Assembly (NCBI RefSeq): GCF_029893355.1
Contig: NZ_JARZAI010000016.1
Coordinates: forward strand, 124,001 to 188,000
Source of the DNA: Kitasatospora sp. MAA4
GTDB lineage: Bacteria > Actinomycetota > Actinomycetes > Streptomycetales > Streptomycetaceae
Length of the DNA: 64,000 bases
Direction of reading: 5' to 3'
Below are positions 50,172-58,432 of the stretch, in pieces (within the stretch, counting starts at the first letter, position 1; every line of letters begins with the position of its first letter). A program made the translations under genes and the position numbers. The notes beneath the pieces are model-generated. The model was not told the DNA's origin, searched no databases, and saw only the letters and a program-made list of their open reading frames with translations.

Positions 50172-51365
50172 TTGAGCGCGACCGGATGGTTCAGAGAGCG
50201 GTTCGCCGGCCCCACCCCCGGCCCGGCCACCGTCCGCGCGACGGGGACCTGGCCCAGGACCGCGCTGGCCCTGCCGTTCATCGGGATGGCCCTGGTGGTC
50301 TTCCTGGACTACTTCAGCAATACCGAGGTCACCGTCGAACCCGCGCTCACCGCGGTGCCGGCGCTGGCCGCGATCGTCAGCCGCCGGGTCTGGTACCCGC
50401 TGCTCACCGGGGTGCTGGCCGAGGTCGCCGCCTTCGTGATGGCCACCTACAACAACGTGCTGGGCGAGTCCGTGCACAGCGCGACGGTCTTCGCGGTCGC
50501 CCTGGTCACCGCGATCAGCTGGGTCAGCGTCATGCTCCGGGTCCGTCAGGAGCAGGCGCTCGCCGACGCCCAGTTGGTGGCCGAGGTCGCCCGCCGGGTG
50601 CTGCTGCGCTCGGTCCCCGACCGGGTGGGCAGCGTGCGGGCGGCCGTGCACTACGCGGCGGCCGCGGCGCACGCCCGGATCGGCGGTGACCTGTACGAGG
50701 TGGTCAACACCCGGCACGGGGTGCGCGCGGTGGTCGGCGACGTCCGCGGCAAGGGGCTCAGCGCGGTGGAGACTGCCGCTGCCGTGCTGGGCGCGTTCCG
50801 CGAGGCGGCGCACCAGGAACCGGCGCTGGACAAGGTGGCCGGCTGGCTGGCCGTCAGCCTGGACCGCGCGCTGCACGAGAACGAGCACCCGGGCGTGGAG
50901 GAGGAGTTCGTCACCCTGGTGCTGATCGGGGTCTGCCCGGACGGCACCGCGGAGATCGTCAACTGCGGCCACCCGGCACCGCTGCTGCTGCGCGGCGACG
51001 GACCGGCGGTGGCCCTGGAGCTGGACGAGACGGTGCCGCCCCTGGGCGTGCTGGACCCCAGGGACGTCCACCCGCCGGTCCAGCGCGTGCCGTTCGAGCC
51101 GGGCGACCGGGTGCTGCTCTTCACCGACGGCGTGATCGAGGCCCGCGACCGGGCCGGCCTCTTCTACCCGCTCGCCGACCGCCTGCCCGGCTGCGCCACC
51201 GGCGGACCCGCCGACGTGCTGCGCCAACTGCACGCGGACGTGGTGCGGCACGTCGGCAAGCAGCTTGGCGACGACGCGGCGATGCTCCTGCTGCAGTACG
51301 AGCCGCTCCCGGGCGGCTCCCAGCTGCCGCACCAGAACGCCCAGTTGGCGGCCCGTCCGAGTTAG
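50172..51365 (+). CDS. membrane PP2C (SpoIIE-type) phosphatase
   Basis: About 397 residues. Three to four membrane helices (about 30-125) precede a SpoIIE/PP2C domain: AHARIGGDLYEVV and VGDVRGKGLSAVE hold the metal-binding Asp residues, CGHPAPLLLRGDG and FTDGVIEARD the rest. Such proteins dephosphorylate anti-anti-sigma factors in partner-switching systems, but no such partner is encoded nearby. The start is uncertain: TTG 50172 with TGGAG 9 nt upstream is preferred; the frame is open back into adnB. The stop TAG uses the left end of the MITE-like element. Confidence 0.85.
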   Translation: MSATGWFRERFAGPTPGPATVRATGTWPRTALALPFIGMALVVFLDYFSNTEVTVEPALTAVPALAAIVSRRVWYPLLTGVLAEVAAFVMATYNNVLGESVHSATVFAVALVTAISWVSVMLRVRQEQALADAQLVAEVARRVLLRSVPDRVGSVRAAVHYAAAAAHARIGGDLYEVVNTRHGVRAVVGDVRGKGLSAVETAAAVLGAFREAAHQEPALDKVAGWLAVSLDRALHENEHPGVEEEFVTLVLIGVCPDGTAEIVNCGHPAPLLLRGDGPAVALELDETVPPLGVLDPRDVHPPVQRVPFEPGDRVLLFTDGVIEARDRAGLFYPLADRLPGCATGGPADVLRQLHADVVRHVGKQLGDDAAMLLLQYEPLPGGSQLPHQNAQLAARPS

Positions 51366-51529
51366 GGCCTGTCTCACAATTCCCGCCGGGCGCGCGACGC
51401 CGGGCATCCCGCCTGGACGCACCGGCGGATCATCCAAGTACGACCCAGTACGAGGACGACCCGCCGGCACGCCCAGCCGGGCGCCCAACGCCGCGCGCTG
51501 ATCCGCCGGGAATTGTGAGACAGGCCCTA
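51363..51529. mobile_element. MITE-like element with 23-bp terminal inverted repeats
   Basis: A perfect 23-bp inverted repeat (51363-51385 and 51507-51529) bounds 121 bp without a gene. The outer TA on both sides is probably the target-site duplication, as in IS630/Tc1-type elements. The inner part is also partly self-complementary (GCGCGC arms) and has a short direct repeat (AAGTACGACC/CAGTACGAGG). It encodes no transposase, so a full-length relative elsewhere would be needed to move it. It lies exactly between two convergent genes and its ends supply both TAG stop codons. Confidence 0.78.
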
Positions 51530-52501
51530 GAGATCCACCTCCACCACCAGCGGCCGGTGGTCCGAGACGCCGACCCGGGGCGCCGAGACCGAGCCGACGG
51601 CGGTGTGCGGGACGCCGACCGCGAGCACGTGGTCGAACTGCACGGCCGGGCGGTGCGAGGGGTAGGTGGGCGTGCGGGCCAGGTCGTGCCAGCCCTGCAG
51701 GCGCGGACGCGGCTCGCGGGCCCGGCGCCGGCGCGGTTCCCCGGCCGCGCCGAGCGCGCGGCGGGCGGCGCGCAGTTCGCGCAGCTGCCGGCGCGAACGG
51801 GCGCTGCGGTCCAGCGCGCTGGCCCCGCCCAGCACCGTTCGCGGCACGGCCCCGACCAGGTTGAAGTCGCCGAGCACCAGGTAGGGCCGCGGCAGATCGG
51901 CGATCCACCGCCGGATGCCGGCCAGTTGGGCCATGTTCCAGCCCGGCACGAAGGAAAGGTGGGTGGCGACCACCGTGAACGGACCGTTCGGGCCCTCCAG
52001 GACGGCGGCCAGCGCGGCCCGCGGCTCGTCCGGAACCGGCGTCAGGCCGCGCCGGCCGGCCACCCGCAGCGGTAGGCCGAACGGAGCGGGCGCGAACCGC
52101 CGGGCCTGCCAGTGCCGGACCGGCAGCCGGGTGAGCAGGGCCGTGCCGTAGGAGGGCTGGTCGACGGCGCTGCCGACCTCCTCCGGTCCGTAGACCCGCA
52201 GTTGCGGCACCGAGGGGTCGCGCAGCCAGCCGGCCACCGGCGCCGGGCGACCGTGCAGCGCGGCGGCGAAGCGCCAGTCGGCGGCGCCCATCGCCTTGGC
52301 GGCCACGGCCGTCTGATCGGTCAGTCCGGAGCGCTCCTGGAAGCGGTCGACCTCCTGGATCGCCAGCACGTCGGCGTCCAGTGCGGCGACCGCCTCGTGC
52401 AGGGGGTCACCGGCCCCGGCGGGGTAGGGCAGCGGGCTGCCGTCGGCGGCCAGCGGCTGGCCGTGCAGCAGGTTGAAGGTGGCGATGCGCAGATTGCTCA
52501 C
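51527..52501 (-). CDS. endonuclease/exonuclease/phosphatase family protein
   Basis: A 324-residue EEP-fold protein. Signatures are RIATFNLLHG, LAIQEVDRF (metal Glu), VVATHLS, LVLGDFNLVG (Asp/Asn) and the final DHRPLVVEV (Asp-His). The fold covers DNases, sphingomyelinases and inositol phosphatases; no secretion signal is present, so a cytoplasmic role is likely. GTG 52501 gives the MSNLRIATFN start. It is divergent from padR (82-bp gap). Its stop codon lies in the right end of the MITE-like element. Confidence 0.88.
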   Translation of the reverse strand: MSNLRIATFNLLHGQPLAADGSPLPYPAGAGDPLHEAVAALDADVLAIQEVDRFQERSGLTDQTAVAAKAMGAADWRFAAALHGRPAPVAGWLRDPSVPQLRVYGPEEVGSAVDQPSYGTALLTRLPVRHWQARRFAPAPFGLPLRVAGRRGLTPVPDEPRAALAAVLEGPNGPFTVVATHLSFVPGWNMAQLAGIRRWIADLPRPYLVLGDFNLVGAVPRTVLGGASALDRSARSRRQLRELRAARRALGAAGEPRRRRAREPRPRLQGWHDLARTPTYPSHRPAVQFDHVLAVGVPHTAVGSVSAPRVGVSDHRPLVVEVDL

Positions 52502-52545
52502 ACCGCACGACGGTACGCCCTGGCGGTGACGCCGAGGGTCGCGGC

Positions 52546-52586
52546 TTGAGCCTTGACCGCATACCGGGTATACATACTCAGTATGT
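52546..52586 (+). promoter_or_regulatory. padR promoter and overlapping operator
   Basis: TTGAGC (52546-52551) and TATACA (52569-52574) are 17 bp apart. Transcription should start at or next to ATG 52583, giving a leaderless mRNA. A 15-bp palindrome, ACATACT-C-AGTATGT (52572-52586), covers the end of the -10 and the start codon, a typical PadR-binding pattern. Confidence 0.7.
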
Positions 52587-53200
52587 CCATCCGTCACGGC
52601 CTGCTCGCCCTGCTCGACCAGGGCCCGCGCTACGGCTACCAGCTCCGCGTCGAGTTCGAGGCCCGCACCGGTGCCACCTGGCCGCTCAACGTCGGCCAGG
52701 TCTACACCACGCTCGGCCGACTGGAACGGGACGGCCTGGTCGTCCCGGACAGCGAGGACGAGGAGGGGCACCTCTTCTACGCCGTCACTGATAAGGGACG
52801 TGCGGAACTGCGCTCCTGGTTCGACACCCCGGTGCCGCGAACCAGCCCGCCGCGGGACGAACTGGCGATCAAGCTCGCGATGGCCGTCACCGTCCCCGGA
52901 GTGGACGTGCACGCCGTGGTCCAGGCCCAGCGCCGGCACAGCATCAAGGCGCTCCAGGACTACACCCGGCTGAAGGCGAGGGCGCTGGCGGGGGAGTCGG
53001 CGTCCAGCGGCGGGGACGGGCGTTCGGACCTGGCCTGGCTGCTCGTCCTCGACCAGCTGATCTTCCAGACCGAGGCCGAGGTCCGCTGGCTCGACCACTG
53101 CGAGACCCGGCTCGCCCACTACAGCGAGCGGCAGGCCGACCAGCCCGCCGAGAGCGCCGCTTCCGAGGCCCCGAAGGGCCGGCGCCGTACCCGGGCCTGA
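52583..53200 (+). CDS. PadR-family transcriptional regulator
   Basis: A 205-residue PadR regulator. The winged helix is at about residues 5-75 (HGLLALLDQGPRYGYQL, NVGQVYTTLGRLERDGLV, YAVTDKGRAEL), and a long helical C-terminal domain (Vir_act_alpha_C type) follows to about 180. ATG 52583 fits the family start MSIRHGLLALL and lies within its own predicted operator. It is followed 42 bp later by an ABC transporter, the usual target of such regulators; the ligand may be a drug or peptide. Confidence 0.92.
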   Translation: MSIRHGLLALLDQGPRYGYQLRVEFEARTGATWPLNVGQVYTTLGRLERDGLVVPDSEDEEGHLFYAVTDKGRAELRSWFDTPVPRTSPPRDELAIKLAMAVTVPGVDVHAVVQAQRRHSIKALQDYTRLKARALAGESASSGGDGRSDLAWLLVLDQLIFQTEAEVRWLDHCETRLAHYSERQADQPAESAASEAPKGRRRTRA

Positions 53201-53242
53201 CGGCCCGCCCACACTCTGAACCACGGAACCGCTGGGGGAACC

Positions 53243-54031
53243 TTGACCGACACCATGCCTTCCACGACGCTTTCCGCCACCCGCACCGAACCGGTTCTGC
53301 ACCTCGCCGAGGTGAGCCGGGTGCACGGCCAGGGCGCGGCCCAGGTGCACGCCCTGCGCAGCATCGATCTGCGCGTCCACCCGGGGGAGTTCGTCGCCGT
53401 GATGGGACCCTCCGGCTCCGGCAAGTCCACGCTGCTCACCCTGGCCGGCGGTCTGGACAGCCCGACCGACGGCCAGGTGCTGGTCGAGGGGCAGTCGCTC
53501 GGCGCCCTCTCGCGCAAGCGGCTGGCCCAGGTCCGCCGCCGCTCCATCGGCTACGTCTTCCAGGACTACAACCTGATCCCGGCGCTGACCGCGGCCGAGA
53601 ACATCGCGCTGCCACGAGAGTTGGACGGGATATCGAGCCGGGCCGCCCGCGCCGAGGCGCTGACCGCGTTGGAGGAGGTCGGCATCGCGGAGTTGGCGGA
53701 CCGCTTCCCCGACGCCATGTCAGGTGGCCAGCAGCAGCGCGTCGCGATCGCCCGCGCACTGATCGGCGACCGCCGCCTGGTCCTCGCCGACGAGCCCACC
53801 GGCGCGCTGGACTCCACCACCGGCGAGGCCGTCCTGGCCGTCCTGCGCGCTCGCTGCGACGCGGGCGCGGCCGCCGTGATGGTCACCCACGAGGCCCGGC
53901 ACGCCGCCTGGGCGGACCGGGTGGTCTTCCTGCGCGACGGCCGGCTGGTCGACGAGACGGGCCGCCAGGACGCCAACACCCTGCTCCTCGCCGCTGCCAC
54001 CAACAGCATCAACGGGCCGGTGGCCGAGTGA
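53243..54031 (+). CDS. MacB/LolD-type ABC transporter ATPase
   Basis: A 262-residue ABC ATPase with Walker A GPSGSGKST (about 54-62), Q-loop FQDYN, signature SGGQQQRVAIARAL, Walker B LVLADEPTGALD and H-loop VTHEARHA. The LolD/MacB subfamily couples to FtsX-like permeases that act by mechanotransmission. TTG 53243 is preceded by GGGGGAA; ATG 53255 is an alternative. It overlaps the permease start by 4 bp (GTGA). Confidence 0.93.
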   Translation: MTDTMPSTTLSATRTEPVLHLAEVSRVHGQGAAQVHALRSIDLRVHPGEFVAVMGPSGSGKSTLLTLAGGLDSPTDGQVLVEGQSLGALSRKRLAQVRRRSIGYVFQDYNLIPALTAAENIALPRELDGISSRAARAEALTALEEVGIAELADRFPDAMSGGQQQRVAIARALIGDRRLVLADEPTGALDSTTGEAVLAVLRARCDAGAAAVMVTHEARHAAWADRVVFLRDGRLVDETGRQDANTLLLAAATNSINGPVAE

Positions 54032-56841
54032 AGCTCTCAGCCTGGCGGGTCGCCCTGCGCATCGCCCGCCGCGACGCCCTGCGGGCCAAGGGCCGCAGCG
54101 CCCTGGTCCTGGCCATGATCGCGCTTCCCGTGCTGGGGGTGACCGGCGCCGACGTGGTCTACCACAGCGCCACCCTGACCCCCGCCGAGACGGCCACCCG
54201 CACGCTCGGCCGGGCCGACGCGCTGATCAACCAGCTCGCACCCGGGCTGACCGTGCTGCAGGCGCCCGACCCCAACAACGGAACCAGCGCCGACCCGCGG
54301 CAGACCGGTCCCAAGAGCCCCGAGCAGCAGCGCAGCGCCTCCACCGACCCCGCCACGCTGGTCAAGGAGCTGCTCCCGGCCGGCGCGGTACTGACCCCGG
54401 TGCCGTACGTGCCCAGCGTGCTGGCCAGTACGGTGGACGGCCTGACCCCGGCCGACACCGACGAGGCCGACCTCACCGACCCGGTCTGGAAGGGCCGGAT
54501 CAACCTGGTGAAGGGCCGGGCTCCCGCAGCGAGCGGCGAAGTCGCCGCCACCCAGGCCTTCCTGGACGCCTCGGGCCTCTCGGTGGGCTCCACCACCACG
54601 TTGCGCGGGGTCAGCGACAAGCCCTTCACCATCACCGGCGTCGCCGAGTACCCGAACGAGCTGAAGCGCAGCCGGGTGGTCGGCCGACCCGGTGAGTTGT
54701 CCCCGGCGGCCAAGGCCGACGGCCAGGCGCCCGCCCGGGCGGACCGGTGGCTGGTCCGGATGCCGGCCGGCGCCGCCCTGGACTGGGCCAAGGTCCAGGA
54801 GCTGAACAAGTACTCCTTCACGGTCGCCTCGCGGGCCGTCCTGCTGAACCCGCCGCCGCGCTCCGCGGTGCCGTACTACGTCCAGGAGGACCAGCACGCC
54901 TTCGGCGGCAGCACGTTCGACCAGACCTCGATGGTGATCCTGGGCACCGTGGTCGGCATGGCGCTGCTGGAGATCGTGCTGCTCGCGGGCCCGGCGTTCG
55001 CCGTCGGGGCCAGGCGCTCACGGCGCCAGCTCGGCCTGATCGGTGCGGGTGGCGGCGACCGCTCGCACATCCGCTCGGTGGTGCTCAGCGGCGGTGTGGT
55101 GCTGGGACTGGCCGGAGCCGCGGTCGGCGTGGTGCTGGCAGTGCTGCTGGTCGCGGTGACCAGGCCGTGGACCGAGGAGCTGGCCGGCCAGCGCTTCGGC
55201 CACCTCTCCGTGCAGCCGCTCGACCTGCTGGGCATCGCCGCGATCGGCCTGGTCACCGGGCTGCTGGCGGCCGTCGTGCCCGCTGTCCAGGCCTCCCGGC
55301 AGGACGTCGTGGCGGCGCTCACCGGGCGCGGCGCGGTCAAACCGCCGTCCCGGAAGCTGACGGTGCTCGGGGTGCTGATGCTGGCCGGCGGTGCGGCGCT
55401 GGCGCTGCTCGGCGCGGCCGGCGGACCCAGCGGCCGGATGCTCGCGGTGCTCGGCGGCTCGATGGTCGCCGAACTCGGCATGGTCGCCTGCACCCCGATG
55501 ATCGTCGGGCTGTTCGGCGGGATCGGTCGCTGGCTGCCGCTCGCACCGCGCCTGGCGCTGCGCGACTCGATCCGCCACCGGGGGCGCACCGCGCCGGCGG
55601 TCGCGGCCGTGATGGCGGCGGTGGCCGGATCGGTCGCGGTCGGCATCTACAGCGCCAGCAGCGACCAGGAGAGCCGTCAGGCGTACGTCGCCTCGGCGCC
55701 GCGCGGCGCGGTCACGCTCGCGGCGGGGTACGGGGTCGGCGGCGGCGGCGACCTGATCGTGGCCCAGCGCAACGCCGTGGAGCGGTCGATGACCGACCTC
55801 GGTCCGCGGGCCGACGTACTGAGCGTCGACTACCACGGCAACTGCCATGTCAGCGGGTCCAACTGCGGCCAGCTGGAGCTGGAGGTGGCGCCCGACCAGC
55901 GCTGTCCGGCGGCCGGCGACAGCCCGTACATCCCCTACAGCGCCCGCAACAGCACCGACCCGCGCTGCAACTCGCGGGTGTCCGACTACGGCTCGAACTT
56001 CGGGTCGATCATCGCGGGTGACGCGACGGTGCTGCACAACCTGTTCGGCCTGCACGACCAGGGGGCCGAGCAGGCGGTGGCGCAGGGCAAGGTGCTGGTC
56101 TTCGACGCCAGGTTCGTCAAGGACGGGAAGGTCACCTTCAAGCTGACCGATCCCTACGCGCGGCCGACGGGCGGGATGCCCTCCTCCGGGCAGGCCCCCG
56201 AACCGCCCAGCCACGAGGTCACCGCGGACGCCGTCCTGGTGCCGATGGCCACCCCCGCCGCGCAGGCGTTCCTGCCACCGGCGACCGCGACAGCGCTCGG
56301 GCTGACCACCTCCGACGGCGGCTCGGCCTGGCTGCCGGCCTCGATGCCCTCCTCGGGTGCCGAGCAGCGGGCCACGGCTGCGGTCGCCAAGAGCGGCGGC
56401 GACCACTGGAACTTCCAGATCGAGCGGGGCTTCCGCCCCACGCACACGCTGATCGTGCTCGGACTGACCGCGTTCGCGGCGCTGGTGGCCCTCGGGGCTG
56501 CGGGCATCGCCACCGGCCTGGCCTCGGCCGACTCGCAGCAGGACCTGACCACCCTGGCGGCGATCGGCGCGGCGCCGCGGATCCGCCGCACGCTCTCCGG
56601 CCTGCAGTGCGGGGTGATCGCGGCGATGGGCGCGGTGCTCGGCACGATCTGCGGGGTCGTCCCGGCGGTGGCGCTGCGCAAGGTGGTGGCGATGACCGGG
56701 TTCCAGCAGCCGGCGCATGCGGTGATCGCGTTCCCCTGGCTCACCATGGGGCTCACCCTGGTGGGGCTGCCGGTGCTGGCCGCGGTGCTGGCCGCGCTGC
56801 TCACCCGCTCGAAGATCACGCTGCTCCGACGCGCGGGCTGA
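54028..56841 (+). CDS. FtsX-like ABC permease, large
   Basis: A 937-residue permease with an N-terminal helix, a large extracytoplasmic domain (about 50-300), a four-helix block, a second extracytoplasmic domain (about 540-770) and three C-terminal helices with the FtsX motif. The second domain has Cys residues in CHVSGSNCGQ and CPAAGDS/CNSRVSD, suggesting disulphides outside the cell. Permeases of this shape export or clear antimicrobial peptides and lipoproteins. GTG 54028 is coupled to the ATPase. Regulation by the upstream PadR is likely. Confidence 0.9.
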   Translation: MKLSAWRVALRIARRDALRAKGRSALVLAMIALPVLGVTGADVVYHSATLTPAETATRTLGRADALINQLAPGLTVLQAPDPNNGTSADPRQTGPKSPEQQRSASTDPATLVKELLPAGAVLTPVPYVPSVLASTVDGLTPADTDEADLTDPVWKGRINLVKGRAPAASGEVAATQAFLDASGLSVGSTTTLRGVSDKPFTITGVAEYPNELKRSRVVGRPGELSPAAKADGQAPARADRWLVRMPAGAALDWAKVQELNKYSFTVASRAVLLNPPPRSAVPYYVQEDQHAFGGSTFDQTSMVILGTVVGMALLEIVLLAGPAFAVGARRSRRQLGLIGAGGGDRSHIRSVVLSGGVVLGLAGAAVGVVLAVLLVAVTRPWTEELAGQRFGHLSVQPLDLLGIAAIGLVTGLLAAVVPAVQASRQDVVAALTGRGAVKPPSRKLTVLGVLMLAGGAALALLGAAGGPSGRMLAVLGGSMVAELGMVACTPMIVGLFGGIGRWLPLAPRLALRDSIRHRGRTAPAVAAVMAAVAGSVAVGIYSASSDQESRQAYVASAPRGAVTLAAGYGVGGGGDLIVAQRNAVERSMTDLGPRADVLSVDYHGNCHVSGSNCGQLELEVAPDQRCPAAGDSPYIPYSARNSTDPRCNSRVSDYGSNFGSIIAGDATVLHNLFGLHDQGAEQAVAQGKVLVFDARFVKDGKVTFKLTDPYARPTGGMPSSGQAPEPPSHEVTADAVLVPMATPAAQAFLPPATATALGLTTSDGGSAWLPASMPSSGAEQRATAAVAKSGGDHWNFQIERGFRPTHTLIVLGLTAFAALVALGAAGIATGLASADSQQDLTTLAAIGAAPRIRRTLSGLQCGVIAAMGAVLGTICGVVPAVALRKVVAMTGFQQPAHAVIAFPWLTMGLTLVGLPVLAAVLAALLTRSKITLLRRAG

Positions 56842-56878
56842 CGCGTCAGTCGTTGGGACAGGAGTGACGGAGGTTACA

Positions 56879-56915
56879 GCGCCTCCGTGGCCCGGGAACG
56901 GGACCACGGAGGCGC
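56879..56915 (+). terminator. terminator of the padR-ABC operon
   Basis: A 12-bp stem, GCGCCTCCGTGG (56879-56890) with its complement (56904-56915), 37 bp after the permease stop. Confidence 0.85.
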
Positions 56916-56946
56916 GCCGCTGTTCGGGAGAACTAAAGTCGTCCGT

Positions 56947-58383
56947 ATGACGAAAACCCCGGACAGCGTCGTCCGTTCCTTCATCGACCAGCACCAGGCC
57001 GACTTCCTGCGGGACTTGGCGGACTGGCTGAGCATCCCGTCGGTCTCGGCCGACCCAGGGCGATCGGGGGACGTCCGCCGCTCCGCCGAGTGGCTGGCGG
57101 CGAAGCTGGGGGAGACCGGGTTCCCGGTGGCGGAGGTCTGGGAGTCGGACGGTCTGCCGGCGGTCTTCGCCGAGTGGCCCTCGGGCGACGCCGGCGCGCC
57201 GACCGTGCTCGTCTACGGCCACCACGACGTCCAGCCGGCCGCGAAGGAGGACGGCTGGGACACCGAGCCGTTCACCCCGGTCACCATCGGCAACCGGCTC
57301 TACGCCCGGGGCGCGGCAGACGACAAGGGCCAGGTCTTCTTCCACACGCTGGGGCTGCGCGCGCACCTGGCGGCCACCGGGCGCACCGCGCCGGCCGTCA
57401 ACCTCAAGCTGCTGATCGAGGGCGAGGAGGAGTCCGGCTCGCCGAACTTCGGGGCGCTGATCCGCCGCGAGAGCGAGCGGCTGGCCGCCGACCTGGTGAT
57501 CATCTCGGACACCGGCATGTGGGGCGCGGACACCCCGACCGTCTGCACCGGCATGCGCGGCATCGTCGACTGCCAGGTGGACCTGTTCGGCCCGGACAAC
57601 GACATCCACTCCGGCTCCTTCGGCGGGGCCGTGCCGAACCCGGCCACCGCCGCCGCCGAGCTGGCCGCGCAGCTGCACGACGCCGATCGCCGGGTCGCCG
57701 TCCCCGGGTTCTACGACGGTGTGGTCGAACTGACCGACCGCGAGCGCGAGCTGTTCGCCCGACTGCCCTTCGACGAGGCGCAGTGGCTGCGGGTCGCCAA
57801 GTCGCACGATGTCCAGGGTGAGGCCGGCTACACCACCCTGGAGCGGGTCTGGGCCCGGCCCACCGCCGAGGTCAACGGCGTCTGGGGCGGCTACACCGGC
57901 CCGGGCCGCAAGACCATCGTGCCGGCCGAGGCGCACCTCAAGCTCTCCTTCCGGCTGGTCGCCGGCCAGGACGCGTACCGGATCGAGAAGCTGATCCGCA
58001 GCTGGGTCGCCGACCGGCTCCCGGCGGGCGTCCGGCACGAGATCGTCTTCAGGGCCCACACGCAGCCCTGCCTGACCCCGCTGGACCACCCGGCGCTGCA
58101 GTCCACCGTGCGGGCGATGGGACGGGCCTTCGAGCAGGAGATCCTCTTCACCCGCGAGGGCGGTTCGGGACCGTCCGCCGACCTGCAGGACGTGCTCGGC
58201 GCGCCAGTGCTCTTCCTCGGTATCTCGGTGCCCTCGGACGGCTGGCACTCGGTCAACGAGAAGGTCGAACTCGACCTGCTGCGCAAGGGCGTGGAAGCCG
58301 CCGCGTACCTCTGGGGCGACCTTGCCGAGAACTTCCGGCCGGCCGAGGCGGCGGACCTGACCGCCGCGGCCGACTCCCACTGA
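56947..58383 (+). CDS. M20-family dipeptidase
   Basis: A 478-residue M20 metallopeptidase like carnosinase/CNDP2 and Streptomyces dipeptidases. Zinc-site motifs are VYGHHDVQPA, GAADDKGQV and IEGEEESGSP, with later ligands in ISDTGMW and the C-terminal VPSDGWHSVNE. The lid domain is at about 215-385. It probably hydrolyses dipeptides in the cytoplasm. ATG 56947 has no ribosome-binding site; TAAAGT ends 7 nt upstream. Confidence 0.92.
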   Translation: MTKTPDSVVRSFIDQHQADFLRDLADWLSIPSVSADPGRSGDVRRSAEWLAAKLGETGFPVAEVWESDGLPAVFAEWPSGDAGAPTVLVYGHHDVQPAAKEDGWDTEPFTPVTIGNRLYARGAADDKGQVFFHTLGLRAHLAATGRTAPAVNLKLLIEGEEESGSPNFGALIRRESERLAADLVIISDTGMWGADTPTVCTGMRGIVDCQVDLFGPDNDIHSGSFGGAVPNPATAAAELAAQLHDADRRVAVPGFYDGVVELTDRERELFARLPFDEAQWLRVAKSHDVQGEAGYTTLERVWARPTAEVNGVWGGYTGPGRKTIVPAEAHLKLSFRLVAGQDAYRIEKLIRSWVADRLPAGVRHEIVFRAHTQPCLTPLDHPALQSTVRAMGRAFEQEILFTREGGSGPSADLQDVLGAPVLFLGISVPSDGWHSVNEKVELDLLRKGVEAAAYLWGDLAENFRPAEAADLTAAADSH

Positions 58384-58432
58384 CGGCGCCGTCGTCGGCA
58401 GCTGATGAATCTTCGATCGGGGACGAACCATC

